Part shown: positions 50,083-59,400 of the stretch, one piece after another
How the letters are laid out: each line of letters begins with the position of its first letter
Numbering within the stretch: position 1 is the first letter of the stretch
Assembly (NCBI GenBank): GCA_902544085.1
Contig: CACCAP010000002.1
Location: 183,850-247,849, forward strand
Length of the DNA stretch: 64,000 nt
Origin: an uncultured Bacteroidota bacterium
Lineage (GTDB): Bacteria > Bacteroidota > Bacteroidia > Flavobacteriales > Flavobacteriaceae
Reading direction: 5' to 3'
Notes under the pieces: generated by a model
What the model was told of the DNA's origin: nothing
The model's input: only the letters and a program-made list of their open reading frames with translations
Database searches by the model: none
Made by a program: the position numbers and the translations under genes

Positions 50083-50970
50083 TTAATTAAATTTATCATA
50101 TGTTATGAAACTGAAATTATAATCATGATTTTCAATGTCAAACATTTCTATTTTATTTACTTCTTTCCAGACTTCTTCATCTATTTCAGGAAAAGCAGTA
50201 TCACCCTCAAAACTTTGATGAACCCTTGTTAGCTCTATTCTGTTTGCATAATCAAGTCCTATCTTATAGATTTCACCACCGCCGATAATAAATGGTTGCG
50301 GATCATCTTTACAAACCTTTAAAGCATTTTCTAAAGAATTTACTACAATTATATTTTCAGCAACATAATTTTTATTTCTTGTAATAATAACATTTGTCCT
50401 ATTTGGAAGAGCTTTAGGCATGGATTCAAATGTTTTTCTTCCCATAATTACGTGATGACCCTTGGTTAAATTTTTAAACCTGATCAAATCTTTACTCAGA
50501 TGCCATATCAATTTGTTATTATCTCCTATGATATTATTTTCAGAGGCAGCAACAATAATTGTGACCAATTGATTTGAATTGTTTGAATTCGAATCAGCAT
50601 AAATCTTAGATTCTGTTTCAATATCTTTTTTCAAAGACTTAATTTTTTCTTGTTGTAGCTTAATCAAATGACTTTTTTGATTCAAAATCCACTTGTTATT
50701 GATAATTTTTTTTGAAATAAAGACATCAAACAGATGATAAAGTAGTATGAAAGTCCAAATTAATAAAACCCAAATTGACCATGAATAATTAAATATTAAT
50801 ATGTTTTGACCAACTGCCAAAAAAAAATCAATAAATAGAAAAAATCCTGAAATAAAAAGATAAACTATAAAATGCTTATATACATTTTTCTTTTGTCTTA
50901 TCCTATCTTGAGCATTTTCCAATAGCTCAATTGTTTCATGATCAATATCTGAATTTCTATCACTAAACAT
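50083..50970 (-). CDS. folA: 2TM-dihydrofolate reductase fusion
   Basis: The protein has 295 residues. Residues 1-90 form a 2TM domain: a charged N-terminus (RIRQKKNVYKHF), helices at about 33-54 and 63-83, and a short loop. Residues 95-130 look like a charged coiled linker. Residues 135-295 form a full-length DHFR: LVTIIVAASENNIIGDNNKL, WHLSKDLIRFK with the catalytic Asp161, VIMGRKTFESMPKALPNR, FIIGGGEIYK. In other Flavobacteriia the 2TM protein and DHFR are encoded by separate neighbouring genes. This one has no intervening stop. It has its own promoter and leads the folA-fabD-waaA operon. Confidence 0.93.
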   Translation of the reverse strand: MFSDRNSDIDHETIELLENAQDRIRQKKNVYKHFIVYLFISGFFLFIDFFLAVGQNILIFNYSWSIWVLLIWTFILLYHLFDVFISKKIINNKWILNQKSHLIKLQQEKIKSLKKDIETESKIYADSNSNNSNQLVTIIVAASENNIIGDNNKLIWHLSKDLIRFKNLTKGHHVIMGRKTFESMPKALPNRTNVIITRNKNYVAENIIVVNSLENALKVCKDDPQPFIIGGGEIYKIGLDYANRIELTRVHQSFEGDTAFPEIDEEVWKEVNKIEMFDIENHDYNFSFITYDKFN

Positions 50971-50977
50971 TGAATAG

Positions 50978-51007
50978 CAAAAGTAGAAGAATAAATTTAC
51001 TTTGCAA
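50978..51007 (-). promoter_or_regulatory. Promoter of the folA-fabD-waaA operon
   Basis: On the minus strand TTG (51005-51007), 19 bases, then TACTTTTG (50978-50985), an exact match to the Bacteroidetes consensus. Transcription would start near 50973, only a few bases before the folA ATG at 50970. The TTG lies directly after the stop of the preceding lipoprotein gene. Confidence 0.72.
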
Positions 51008-51009
51008 TC

Positions 51010-51708
51010 TTAGTTAGATACCGTAAACTTAGATATTCCTGAATCAGAATTACTACCTGAGTTATCCTTCGTAATGATCTTCCAATAATATACACCAACA
51101 TCCGAAATTGTTTGAGTGATTTTTGTTGAACTTAGATTTGATCTGACCTTAGTTGTTGGTGGATTTGAAGTTCCGAAGTAAAAGTCATATGTTAATGTAT
51201 CACCTGTATCTACATCACTTCCATTCCATTCAAATTCAATGCTTCCAGGAGATAATGTTTCCTCGGATTTGGGTTTAATTAAATCAGCTGGAAACGGAGC
51301 ATAATTAGAGGTTTGTTCACCCTTCAAATAAAACTTCCACTTTTCACTTTGAGCTGTATCACCAGACGAATTAGATGATGATACAATATACCACGAATAG
51401 GGTTGTCCTTTTTCTAATTGTATAGTAATATTAGTTGAAGCAGTATTTTGAGATATAACAGATTGAGTTAATAAATTTTTAATATTGATCGTATAGGTAT
51501 CTGTATATTGGGATGAATTCCACCTAAACTCTACGTTCTCACCATCAAGACACTCTGTATTATTTGCAGGTGAAATAAGACTAGATGCTGTTGGTGGATT
51601 TACAGGATCAGGTGGATCTACATTTCCTCCACCACCGTCATCCTTACCTCCACATGAGATCATTGTTAAAGAAATAAAAACCAAGAGTATATATTTTACT
51701 TTTTTCAT
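51010..51708 (-). CDS. Lipoprotein with two fibronectin-type-III-like domains
   Basis: The protein has 232 residues. The signal ends at SLTMISCGGKDDGG (Cys near 19), with a Gly/Asp/Pro-rich linker. Two beta-sandwich domains follow (about 40-125 and 132-230), each with the W-x-x-S/E-F-x-W pattern of FN3 or bacterial Ig-like modules: VEFRWNSSQYTDTYTINI and IEFEWNGSDVDTGDTLTYDFYF. The gene starts 1 base after the stop of the giant T9SS gene and is the last of that operon. It might help anchor or bind the giant proteins, which is inference. Confidence 0.78.
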   Translation of the reverse strand: MKKVKYILLVFISLTMISCGGKDDGGGGNVDPPDPVNPPTASSLISPANNTECLDGENVEFRWNSSQYTDTYTINIKNLLTQSVISQNTASTNITIQLEKGQPYSWYIVSSSNSSGDTAQSEKWKFYLKGEQTSNYAPFPADLIKPKSEETLSPGSIEFEWNGSDVDTGDTLTYDFYFGTSNPPTTKVRSNLSSTKITQTISDVGVYYWKIITKDNSGSNSDSGISKFTVSN

Positions 51709-51709
51709 A

Positions 51710-52093
51710 TTATTTTTTTATAAGTTTAGCAGTTTTCTTAACTGTTTCTGAGTCTACTTTAATGTAATAAAGTCCAGGTCTTAAATTAGACACTTGTATA
51801 TCAATGGACCTTGAATTATTTACTTCATTATTTCTTGTCCAAATTAATCTTCCAGCATTGTCAAACATACTGATGGTTACATCATCATCATTACCACCAA
51901 TCCAAAGATTTGAGGATGAGGTTGCTGGATTGGGACTTAGGAGAATATCTTCAGAATTAAATACTGTTTCTTCATAGACACCTTGACATTCTCTATCCCC
52001 AACAACTTTGATAAAATTGAGACCCTTATCGAGTTTAAGATTAAACTTCGAATCTGAAGTGGTATAGTATTTATTGTTGTGAAGGATATTGTA
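51710..52093. repeat. 384-bp perfect direct repeat, copy 1 (T9SS sorting domain)
   Basis: This stretch is identical base for base to 56092-56475. It covers the stop codon and the last 127 codons of the giant gene, ending exactly at the stop on one side and at a scattered mismatch zone (52094, 52098, 52106) on the other. Outside it the two genes differ widely at silent and amino-acid positions, so the identity is recent. The repeat encodes the C-terminal sorting domain and the strands before it. Confidence 0.97.
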
Positions 52094-55000
52094 ATTCGTA
52101 CTACCACTTAAATCAAGTGTTATTGAGTTCGAATCATTAGCTATGGCGCTAAGCACAGAAATATCTTGGGGTTCAGTTATAATAACATTAAAGCATTGCT
52201 TAAAGTTAGGTAACGATTCAGTTGTAAAGCAAATCGTGTAATTACCCGCTTCAACGTTAGTCTTTGACCAAGTATCGGACTGAATCACTTCTGGTGTAAA
52301 GTTAAAATCGTTTGGACCACCTTCAATTGAAATTGTAAAATTCATATTTTCAGGGATAATTTCAGAATCTATTGAAAGATTAATAGAACCATCATCAGAG
52401 CTTCTACATGTTTCATCTTTTATATTTAAACTAAATACAGTCTGGGGGATGGGATTTGGATCACAAACATCTCCTATTTGATCGTTGTCAATATCCGATT
52501 GTAGTGGATTCGGTGTTTCTGGGCAATTATCTACATCATTTAAAATACCATCATTATCATTATCGTTAGATGTAATTTTAAGGGTGATTTCTAACTCTCT
52601 TGATTTCGATGAAGATACTGCCTTAAATTTTAAATTATATATACCTATTTCTGCATCATTACCAACTTCTAGTTCAACATTTAAGTTGCCATTAGTGTCA
52701 ATCACATATTTATTGCTAGGATCATAACTGACATTGACATTGTCAGGTAATCCATCAATTGAGAACTCAACTTCTTGATTAAATTCATTGTATACATTAT
52801 AAGAAATATCAAAGCTTTTCTTTTCACCTTTTAAAATTTCCAAATAGGTCGTATTGGTAGATATAGTAAAAGTTGGTTCGCTGTTTTGAAAAGTACCAGA
52901 AAAGATTCCTAAGCCATATGTTGATATAAATACTTTATTATCTCCTTTTCGCATATCCATGTCAGTTACTCTTAAGTCTTTCATACCTGCATTAGCTTGT
53001 CTCCAGTTTGGATTATTTGAACTGAAGTTATTTGTAAACCAAACTCCAAGCTCGGTTCCGATGATTACCTCATCCTCATCAAGTGGGCTTTGTAGAATGT
53101 TATAAACTGGAATATCAGGAAGATTTCCCTCTTTTTTTGACCAATTTTCACCACCATCTGAGCTGTAGAAAATGCTTTCTACACCATAATTGTAAAATGT
53201 CACAAAAATATGATTCTCATCCTTACCAAACTCTATATCTGATACACTACCAACAAACTCATCACCTGTCAAATTAACTCTTGTTTGTCCATTCGGATTG
53301 TCAGCATTTAAAACCTTCCATAATTGACCTATATCATTTCCAACAAAAAGTGTAGATGTAGATCCTGCAACTTGAGAGGGTGATGTATTTAATGCAGTTG
53401 CACTGCTTCCCAAACCATTAATCAAAAAGGTTTCAGCTAAACTTCCCTGTGATTGTGAAAAGCTATCCCAAGAGTGATAAACTCTAACATTACCTGATCC
53501 TGCATTCATGTAAATTACACCTCTGTTTGAGTCTAAAGTTCCTCTATTTATGAAGTCTCCTTCGTCATCATCATTGTCAGAAATTCTCCATGTGTAGCTC
53601 CTTTTATTATCGTTAGGATTATTCATGTTTAAAACCCTTACTTGATTGTTGTAGACATAGTTGTAGACAACATACTTATTATCTACTTTTTGTGAAAACA
53701 TAGTAGCAGCTCCATCACCTCCGCTAAAGTCATTAGCTTCAGAAAACCCATTTTCATTATCGATTTGAATTGATGTTCCATTGTCTTGCATTCCACCTGC
53801 GAAAACATCTGAGTGACCATTAATATTTGTTATTTTATTATACACATAACTACCAGCACCATCATCGGCAGTGGGATCCCAATTTCCTTTCAGTGGATCA
53901 AAACCATATATATTGGTTTCATAATTATCAAACATTCCCAAGGGAGCAACACCTAAAGAATAATATTGCGAGGTATGATAATTTTTATTTCTTGTGACAA
54001 TGTTTCCGCCGTTGCTGGTGTAACCAACCCCACCGTCATTTCCAAACAATACCTTGTTGTTATCATTATCATTAAAAATAACAGAATGTTGATCTGCATG
54101 TAAATATTGATTATATCGTCCTTGCCAATGAGAAATTTGTCCCCAATCTTGTCCACCAGAATTCGATTGGAATAAATCAATACCACCAATATAAATTTTG
54201 TTTTTATCACTTGGGCTAGCTCCTAAAGATATACTGTAATAACCCTGACCACGTGCAAAATCATATTCTTGAATACCAGAATCTTCATCATTTGGCTTGG
54301 ATAATTCAGTAAAATTCCCACTAATCCACTGAGGAATATTTCCTTTGTATATTCTTGGTACATATCGACCAACACCAGGAAATCTCTCAACTGCATAACA
54401 CATTAAAATAAGTTGATTGTCGGCAGTAAAAGAAATTTCTGTTCTTCTTCCAGGATATTCTCTGCTATTAAAGTTTGTTTTTATTTCGGCAATAAAAGTT
54501 GCAGACTCACCCTCTTCATTAAGTCTATACAATTTACCTCCTCCAGTACCTGGATCGTTCCAAATATCATTAGTACTGTATTCTGGGCTAAGGGTGGTTG
54601 ATGCCCAGACCCTGTTATCATTGTCAATTTCTAAATCCATAGGAACAACGGTTGTATTATAAATACTGTTGTAAGAATCAATAGGATGATAGAGCTCGAT
54701 TTTTGTCCAATTTTGACCATCCGTTGACTTGTAGATACCATCATGTGCAGAACCTAAAACAATTTCCTGATCATCACTTCTAGACCCTAATACTCTATTC
54801 CATTTGGTTGATCCAGCTGCGACATATATTTCTGAATTACCATCAACATTTCTAACGATGACATCGTTTATAAAAAACAAACCAGGTAAAATATCTATCC
54901 CAGAAACGGATAGGTTTGTTTTTCTTTCAATTCTTATTGATGTGGTTTCAGATTCAACAAATTCTTTTAATTTGTTTCCATCGCTTGCCTTAATAAACAA

Positions 55001-56074
55001 AGAAGGTATTTGTATTGCAGAGGAATCGTCACCTGCCTCAATATTCATTGTAATTAAATCATCACTCCAATCTGCATTACCTGTGTCTTTGTTATAAACA
55101 ATAACAGCTTTAGCACCAGCATTTTGACCCTCTAAAACTTTATTATAATGACTGCAATTTGATGCTGAAAGAGAACCATCTTGAATTAAAACAATTTTAT
55201 CCTTTACAGCTTCACTGTTAGATAGTGTTGAACAACCATCTAAGGGGTTAGCAATAACTATACTATTTTCAAGATATTTTAGTGGCGGTCCGGGTAAATT
55301 AGGGCCAAATGCGGACTTACTAAAGAAAATTGGATTTTCATCAGACTTAGATGTGATTTTTATTTCATTTATAATACTTTTAAAAACTTCATCAGAGTCT
55401 GACCTTCCACCAAAAATATTTTCCCATGAACTTCCACCATCGTTAGATCTCCACAGCCCGTTTCCAATTGCATCACCACCTGTATAAATTTCACCAGTAC
55501 CTGCGTAGAAAGTATTGGTGTTATTTGGATCATAAGTTAGAACAGAGATTGGCAAGTTTCTGGGAACACCAGAAACCATTCTCCATTCAGAGTTTTCATC
55601 GTCAATATTATCATTCACAAAAATACCACCACTTACGCCTCCTGCAAATACCTTTTTATTTGACGAATCGTTCGGATCAAACATTAATCCATTTGTCCTT
55701 CCTCCTATATTTACGGGTCCACGAGCGACCCATGCCATATCGGGGTTTTCGCCAGGAACTCCTTGTACTCTATTTTTTGATAATTTTTCTAATTCCTCTT
55801 GAATTTGAAAAATATTTTCGGTCTTAGGCCTACCAAGAATAGGGTCCATTGTTAATTCCCAGATCCTATTATTGTAAGGGTTGGGTGGCAATTGTAATCC
55901 TCTTCTTTCATTTTTTGAAAGTTTTTTAGTATTGCTATAAGGGCTATTTTTTAAATTTTCAATATGTTGTTTTCTAATAACATCAGAATCAGCAATTGAA
56001 TCTGAGTTGTTTTGTATAAAAAATAAAGTAGCAACTAAAGCTAAAAGTATTAATGGTAAAAATCTCTTGAACAT
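51710..56074 (-). CDS. Giant T9SS-exported propeller protein with inserted PA domain (paralog A)
   Basis: The protein has 1454 residues. The signal helix is at about 5-20. A Sortilin/VPS10 or BNR propeller runs from about 110 to 1090, with repeated Asp-box-like motifs (GLWRSNDGGSSWENI, STDGQNWTKI, NSGGQDWGQI, SSDGGENWSKKEG). A protease-associated domain is inserted at about 255-385 (CSTLSNSEAVKDKIVLIQDG and AGAKAVIVYNKDTG). Then come Ig-like strands, a thrombospondin-3 calcium repeat (DNDNDGILNDVDNCPETP, about 1170-1205), a SprB-like domain and a type A sorting domain from about 1378 (LLSPNPATSSSN...). It is exported to the surface by the type IX system. No protease or glycosidase site is seen, so it is probably a binding or adhesion protein. 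Confidence 0.9.
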   Translation of the reverse strand: MFKRFLPLILLALVATLFFIQNNSDSIADSDVIRKQHIENLKNSPYSNTKKLSKNERRGLQLPPNPYNNRIWELTMDPILGRPKTENIFQIQEELEKLSKNRVQGVPGENPDMAWVARGPVNIGGRTNGLMFDPNDSSNKKVFAGGVSGGIFVNDNIDDENSEWRMVSGVPRNLPISVLTYDPNNTNTFYAGTGEIYTGGDAIGNGLWRSNDGGSSWENIFGGRSDSDEVFKSIINEIKITSKSDENPIFFSKSAFGPNLPGPPLKYLENSIVIANPLDGCSTLSNSEAVKDKIVLIQDGSLSASNCSHYNKVLEGQNAGAKAVIVYNKDTGNADWSDDLITMNIEAGDDSSAIQIPSLFIKASDGNKLKEFVESETTSIRIERKTNLSVSGIDILPGLFFINDVIVRNVDGNSEIYVAAGSTKWNRVLGSRSDDQEIVLGSAHDGIYKSTDGQNWTKIELYHPIDSYNSIYNTTVVPMDLEIDNDNRVWASTTLSPEYSTNDIWNDPGTGGGKLYRLNEEGESATFIAEIKTNFNSREYPGRRTEISFTADNQLILMCYAVERFPGVGRYVPRIYKGNIPQWISGNFTELSKPNDEDSGIQEYDFARGQGYYSISLGASPSDKNKIYIGGIDLFQSNSGGQDWGQISHWQGRYNQYLHADQHSVIFNDNDNNKVLFGNDGGVGYTSNGGNIVTRNKNYHTSQYYSLGVAPLGMFDNYETNIYGFDPLKGNWDPTADDGAGSYVYNKITNINGHSDVFAGGMQDNGTSIQIDNENGFSEANDFSGGDGAATMFSQKVDNKYVVYNYVYNNQVRVLNMNNPNDNKRSYTWRISDNDDDEGDFINRGTLDSNRGVIYMNAGSGNVRVYHSWDSFSQSQGSLAETFLINGLGSSATALNTSPSQVAGSTSTLFVGNDIGQLWKVLNADNPNGQTRVNLTGDEFVGSVSDIEFGKDENHIFVTFYNYGVESIFYSSDGGENWSKKEGNLPDIPVYNILQSPLDEDEVIIGTELGVWFTNNFSSNNPNWRQANAGMKDLRVTDMDMRKGDNKVFISTYGLGIFSGTFQNSEPTFTISTNTTYLEILKGEKKSFDISYNVYNEFNQEVEFSIDGLPDNVNVSYDPSNKYVIDTNGNLNVELEVGNDAEIGIYNLKFKAVSSSKSRELEITLKITSNDNDNDGILNDVDNCPETPNPLQSDIDNDQIGDVCDPNPIPQTVFSLNIKDETCRSSDDGSINLSIDSEIIPENMNFTISIEGGPNDFNFTPEVIQSDTWSKTNVEAGNYTICFTTESLPNFKQCFNVIITEPQDISVLSAIANDSNSITLDLSGSTNYNILHNNKYYTTSDSKFNLKLDKGLNFIKVVGDRECQGVYEETVFNSEDILLSPNPATSSSNLWIGGNDDDVTISMFDNAGRLIWTRNNEVNNSRSIDIQVSNLRPGLYYIKVDSETVKKTAKLIKK

Positions 56075-56091
56075 CTAAGCAATTTAATTAT

Positions 56092-56475
56092 TTATTTTTT
56101 TATAAGTTTAGCAGTTTTCTTAACTGTTTCTGAGTCTACTTTAATGTAATAAAGTCCAGGTCTTAAATTAGACACTTGTATATCAATGGACCTTGAATTA
56201 TTTACTTCATTATTTCTTGTCCAAATTAATCTTCCAGCATTGTCAAACATACTGATGGTTACATCATCATCATTACCACCAATCCAAAGATTTGAGGATG
56301 AGGTTGCTGGATTGGGACTTAGGAGAATATCTTCAGAATTAAATACTGTTTCTTCATAGACACCTTGACATTCTCTATCCCCAACAACTTTGATAAAATT
56401 GAGACCCTTATCGAGTTTAAGATTAAACTTCGAATCTGAAGTGGTATAGTATTTATTGTTGTGAAGGATATTGTA
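56092..56475. repeat. 384-bp perfect direct repeat, copy 2 (T9SS sorting domain)
   Basis: Copy of 51710-52093, offset by 4382 bases. The identity starts at the stop codon of the upstream paralog. There is no transposase gene, terminal inverted repeat or flanking duplication, so it fits gene conversion or recombination between the two coding sequences and not insertion of an element. Confidence 0.97.
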
Positions 56476-59400
56476 GTTCATACTACCGCTTAAATCAAGT
56501 GTTAAATCATCGGAGTCCAATGCAATATCACTTACAACAGAAATATCCTCAGGTTCTGTAATAATTACATTAAAACATTGTTCAAAATTTGGTAAACTAG
56601 GTGTTGTCAAACATACCTCATAATTACCATTTTCAAGGTTTCCTAATGTCCACTTGTCACCAATTATGGACTCTGGGGAGTGAACAAATCCAGTTGGACC
56701 ATTTTTGACATGAATTGTAAATTTAATTCCTTCAATATTATCCTCTAATATGGAAATACTTAATTTACCATCATTTGAAATACTACATGATTCATCTGTT
56801 GATTGAAGCGTAAAAGTATTCTGTGGAATTGGATTTGGATCACAAACATCTCCAATTTGGTCTCCATCTAAATCGCTTTGATCAGGATTGTATGTGCTTG
56901 GGCAATTATCGTTTTCATTAAAAATCCCATCATTGTCAAAATCATCAGACAATATATCAAGAGTAAGATTTGCTGTTAACGATTGAGAATTGCTCTCAGC
57001 AGTTATTTCTAAGTCATACGAGCCTGATTGTTCTTCAGCTCCGACATTTAGGGTGACTACAACTTTTCCATCAGTATTTATATTTAGAGTGTTTGATGGA
57101 TCATATGTTTCTGTTGTTAGGGATGGAAGATTCTTTACTGAAAAGGTCGTTTCTTCATTAAATCCACCTTTGATTTCGTAGTTTATATCAAATGAATCTG
57201 AATTGCCTTGACCAATTTTCAAAATTTTAGGATCAACAGAAATACTTAGCGATGGTTCAACATTAATTTCTTCATCAGTAAATTTTCCTGAGTATATACC
57301 TAAACCATAAGTCGCAGCAAATACTTTATAGTCATCTCTCATATCAAGATCGGTTATTCTAACATCACTTAAGCCTGCGTTAGCTCTTGTCCAGGATGGA
57401 TTGTTAGCTTCAAAATCTTTTGTGTACCAAACACCCAATTCGGTTCCAATGATTACCTCATTTTCGGAGAGAGGGTTTTGAAGAATACATCTAACAGGAA
57501 TATCAGGTAAATCGCCTTCTTTTTTACTCCATGTACTTCCACCATCAGTTGAGTAGAAAATATTTTCTGTTCCGTAATTATGAAAAGTTACAAAAATATG
57601 ATTCTCGTCTTTACCCAACTCAACATCAGAAACACTGCCTAAAAATTCGCTACCAGTTATGTTAGACCATTCAGCTGTTGAATTTTCATTTGCGTCAAAG
57701 GTGTCAGCATTTTTAACCTTAAATACACTTCCAGTCTCAGTACCAACAAATATTGTTGAGCTGTTTGTGGTGTATGGCGAAACTTTTATTGCAGAAACAT
57801 TACCGTCAAGGGAACCTGTTAGAATAACTCGGTCAGCATTTGAATTTTGATCTGAATCGTTAAAATCGTCCCATCCGTAGAACGCAGCTATCCTGTTATT
57901 ATTACCTGATCTGTAATTGGAGTAAACAACTCCTCTGTTGGAATCCAAATCTTGTACTGTTATAAAATCACCATTAGTACTGTTTTCGGAATTAATCCTG
58001 AATGTTCTTGCCGAATTTCCATTCAAGTTCACAGCTTCAACGGCCCTGTTATAAACATAGTTAGTGATGTAATATTTGTTGTTCACATTTTGCGAAAACA
58101 TAGTTGCAGCTCCATCTCCCCCAGAAACATCGATAGCGGTTGTTGCTCTTTCCTGTCGATCAACTTGAAACATTGTACCATTGTCTTGCAAACCACCAAC
58201 AAAAACATCTTGGTTAGATCCAGCTTGTGTTATTATTGCAGTTCTACCTGCATTGATACTCCTGTCAGTGCCTCTTTGGCTAACTGAGTGCGACTCAAAC
58301 ATTGTGGATGGTGCAACTGCAATTGTATAGTATTGTGATGTATGATAATTATTGTTTCTTGAGTTTAAATTTGTTCCGTTATCGTCACTAAAAAAAATTC
58401 CACCATCATTTCCAAATAAAATTTTATTGTTGTCAACCTCAGAGATCTCCGAGCTATGTTGATCGGCATGAGCAAACTGAGTTCCTGATCTTCCATACCA
58501 ATGTGAAATCTGAGTCCAAGGATTGCTTGAACTAGTTCCATTTCCTCCATTGTCGGTTCTAAATAGATCGATTCCTCCAACATATGCTACATTTGGGTTT
58601 TTGGGATCAGCTTTTATCATTAAGTCATAAAATGATTGGCCTCTTGTGAAATCATCATCATCAATGCCAGGATCAATGTCACTTGGAAGAGTAATTCTAG
58701 TTACTGTCGATTCGAATGCGTTAGGAGCTTTGAATATTCCAACAGGTGGGTTTGATAGTCCACCATTTGCAGTCTCAATTTGTCCTAAAACCCAAATTGT
58801 ATTGTTGGATGCAATATCGATTTCAGTTCTACGTCCACCACCTAAGTCTGACGAGTCAGAAGTACCGTCATTATTAGTATCTTCAGTGATTTGAAATTTC
58901 TTTTCAAAGGAAGAGACATCATCATTAGAAACATAAACAGCACCACCACCTCGACCTCTCCATCTAGTGGTTGAAAACCAGACTTTGCTGTCGACAGGGC
59001 TTATTTCAATATCAATTGGTTGAACCAAGATATTACTGTTTTCAGCATAAACAGGTATTCTTTCCCAGGTCCATTCTCCATTTTGATCCTCAGAGCCCTT
59101 AAAAATTCCATAATCATCATCACCGCCAAAGATAGTTGCACGTGCGTCCCTGTATGTTGATGTCCCTGCAGCTACAATAACTTCAGACTTTCCAACTTGA
59201 TCATTAAACCTGACTGCTACATCATTTATATAGAACGTACCAGGCACTATTCTGTATCCTTGAATTTGAACGCTTGATTTCTTAATCGATAATCTAACAC
59301 TTCCATTATTTATCAAGGATTTTAAATGATTCCCATCTGCTCTTGAAATTAATATTGACGGTATTTTTATATCATTTAAATCATAAAGAATAGGAGGATC

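Noticed and set aside
51710..56475. The 384-bp repeat as an insertion element or transposon end
   Set aside because: It lies wholly inside coding sequence, encodes a T9SS sorting domain, has no transposase or inverted ends, and begins at a stop codon. Gene conversion explains it better.
52485..58894. Plus-strand open frames of 60-120 codons opposite the giant genes
   Set aside because: They lie antisense to well-supported coding sequence, lack recognisable domains and start signals, and reflect the Asp/Ser/Gly-rich codons of the real genes.
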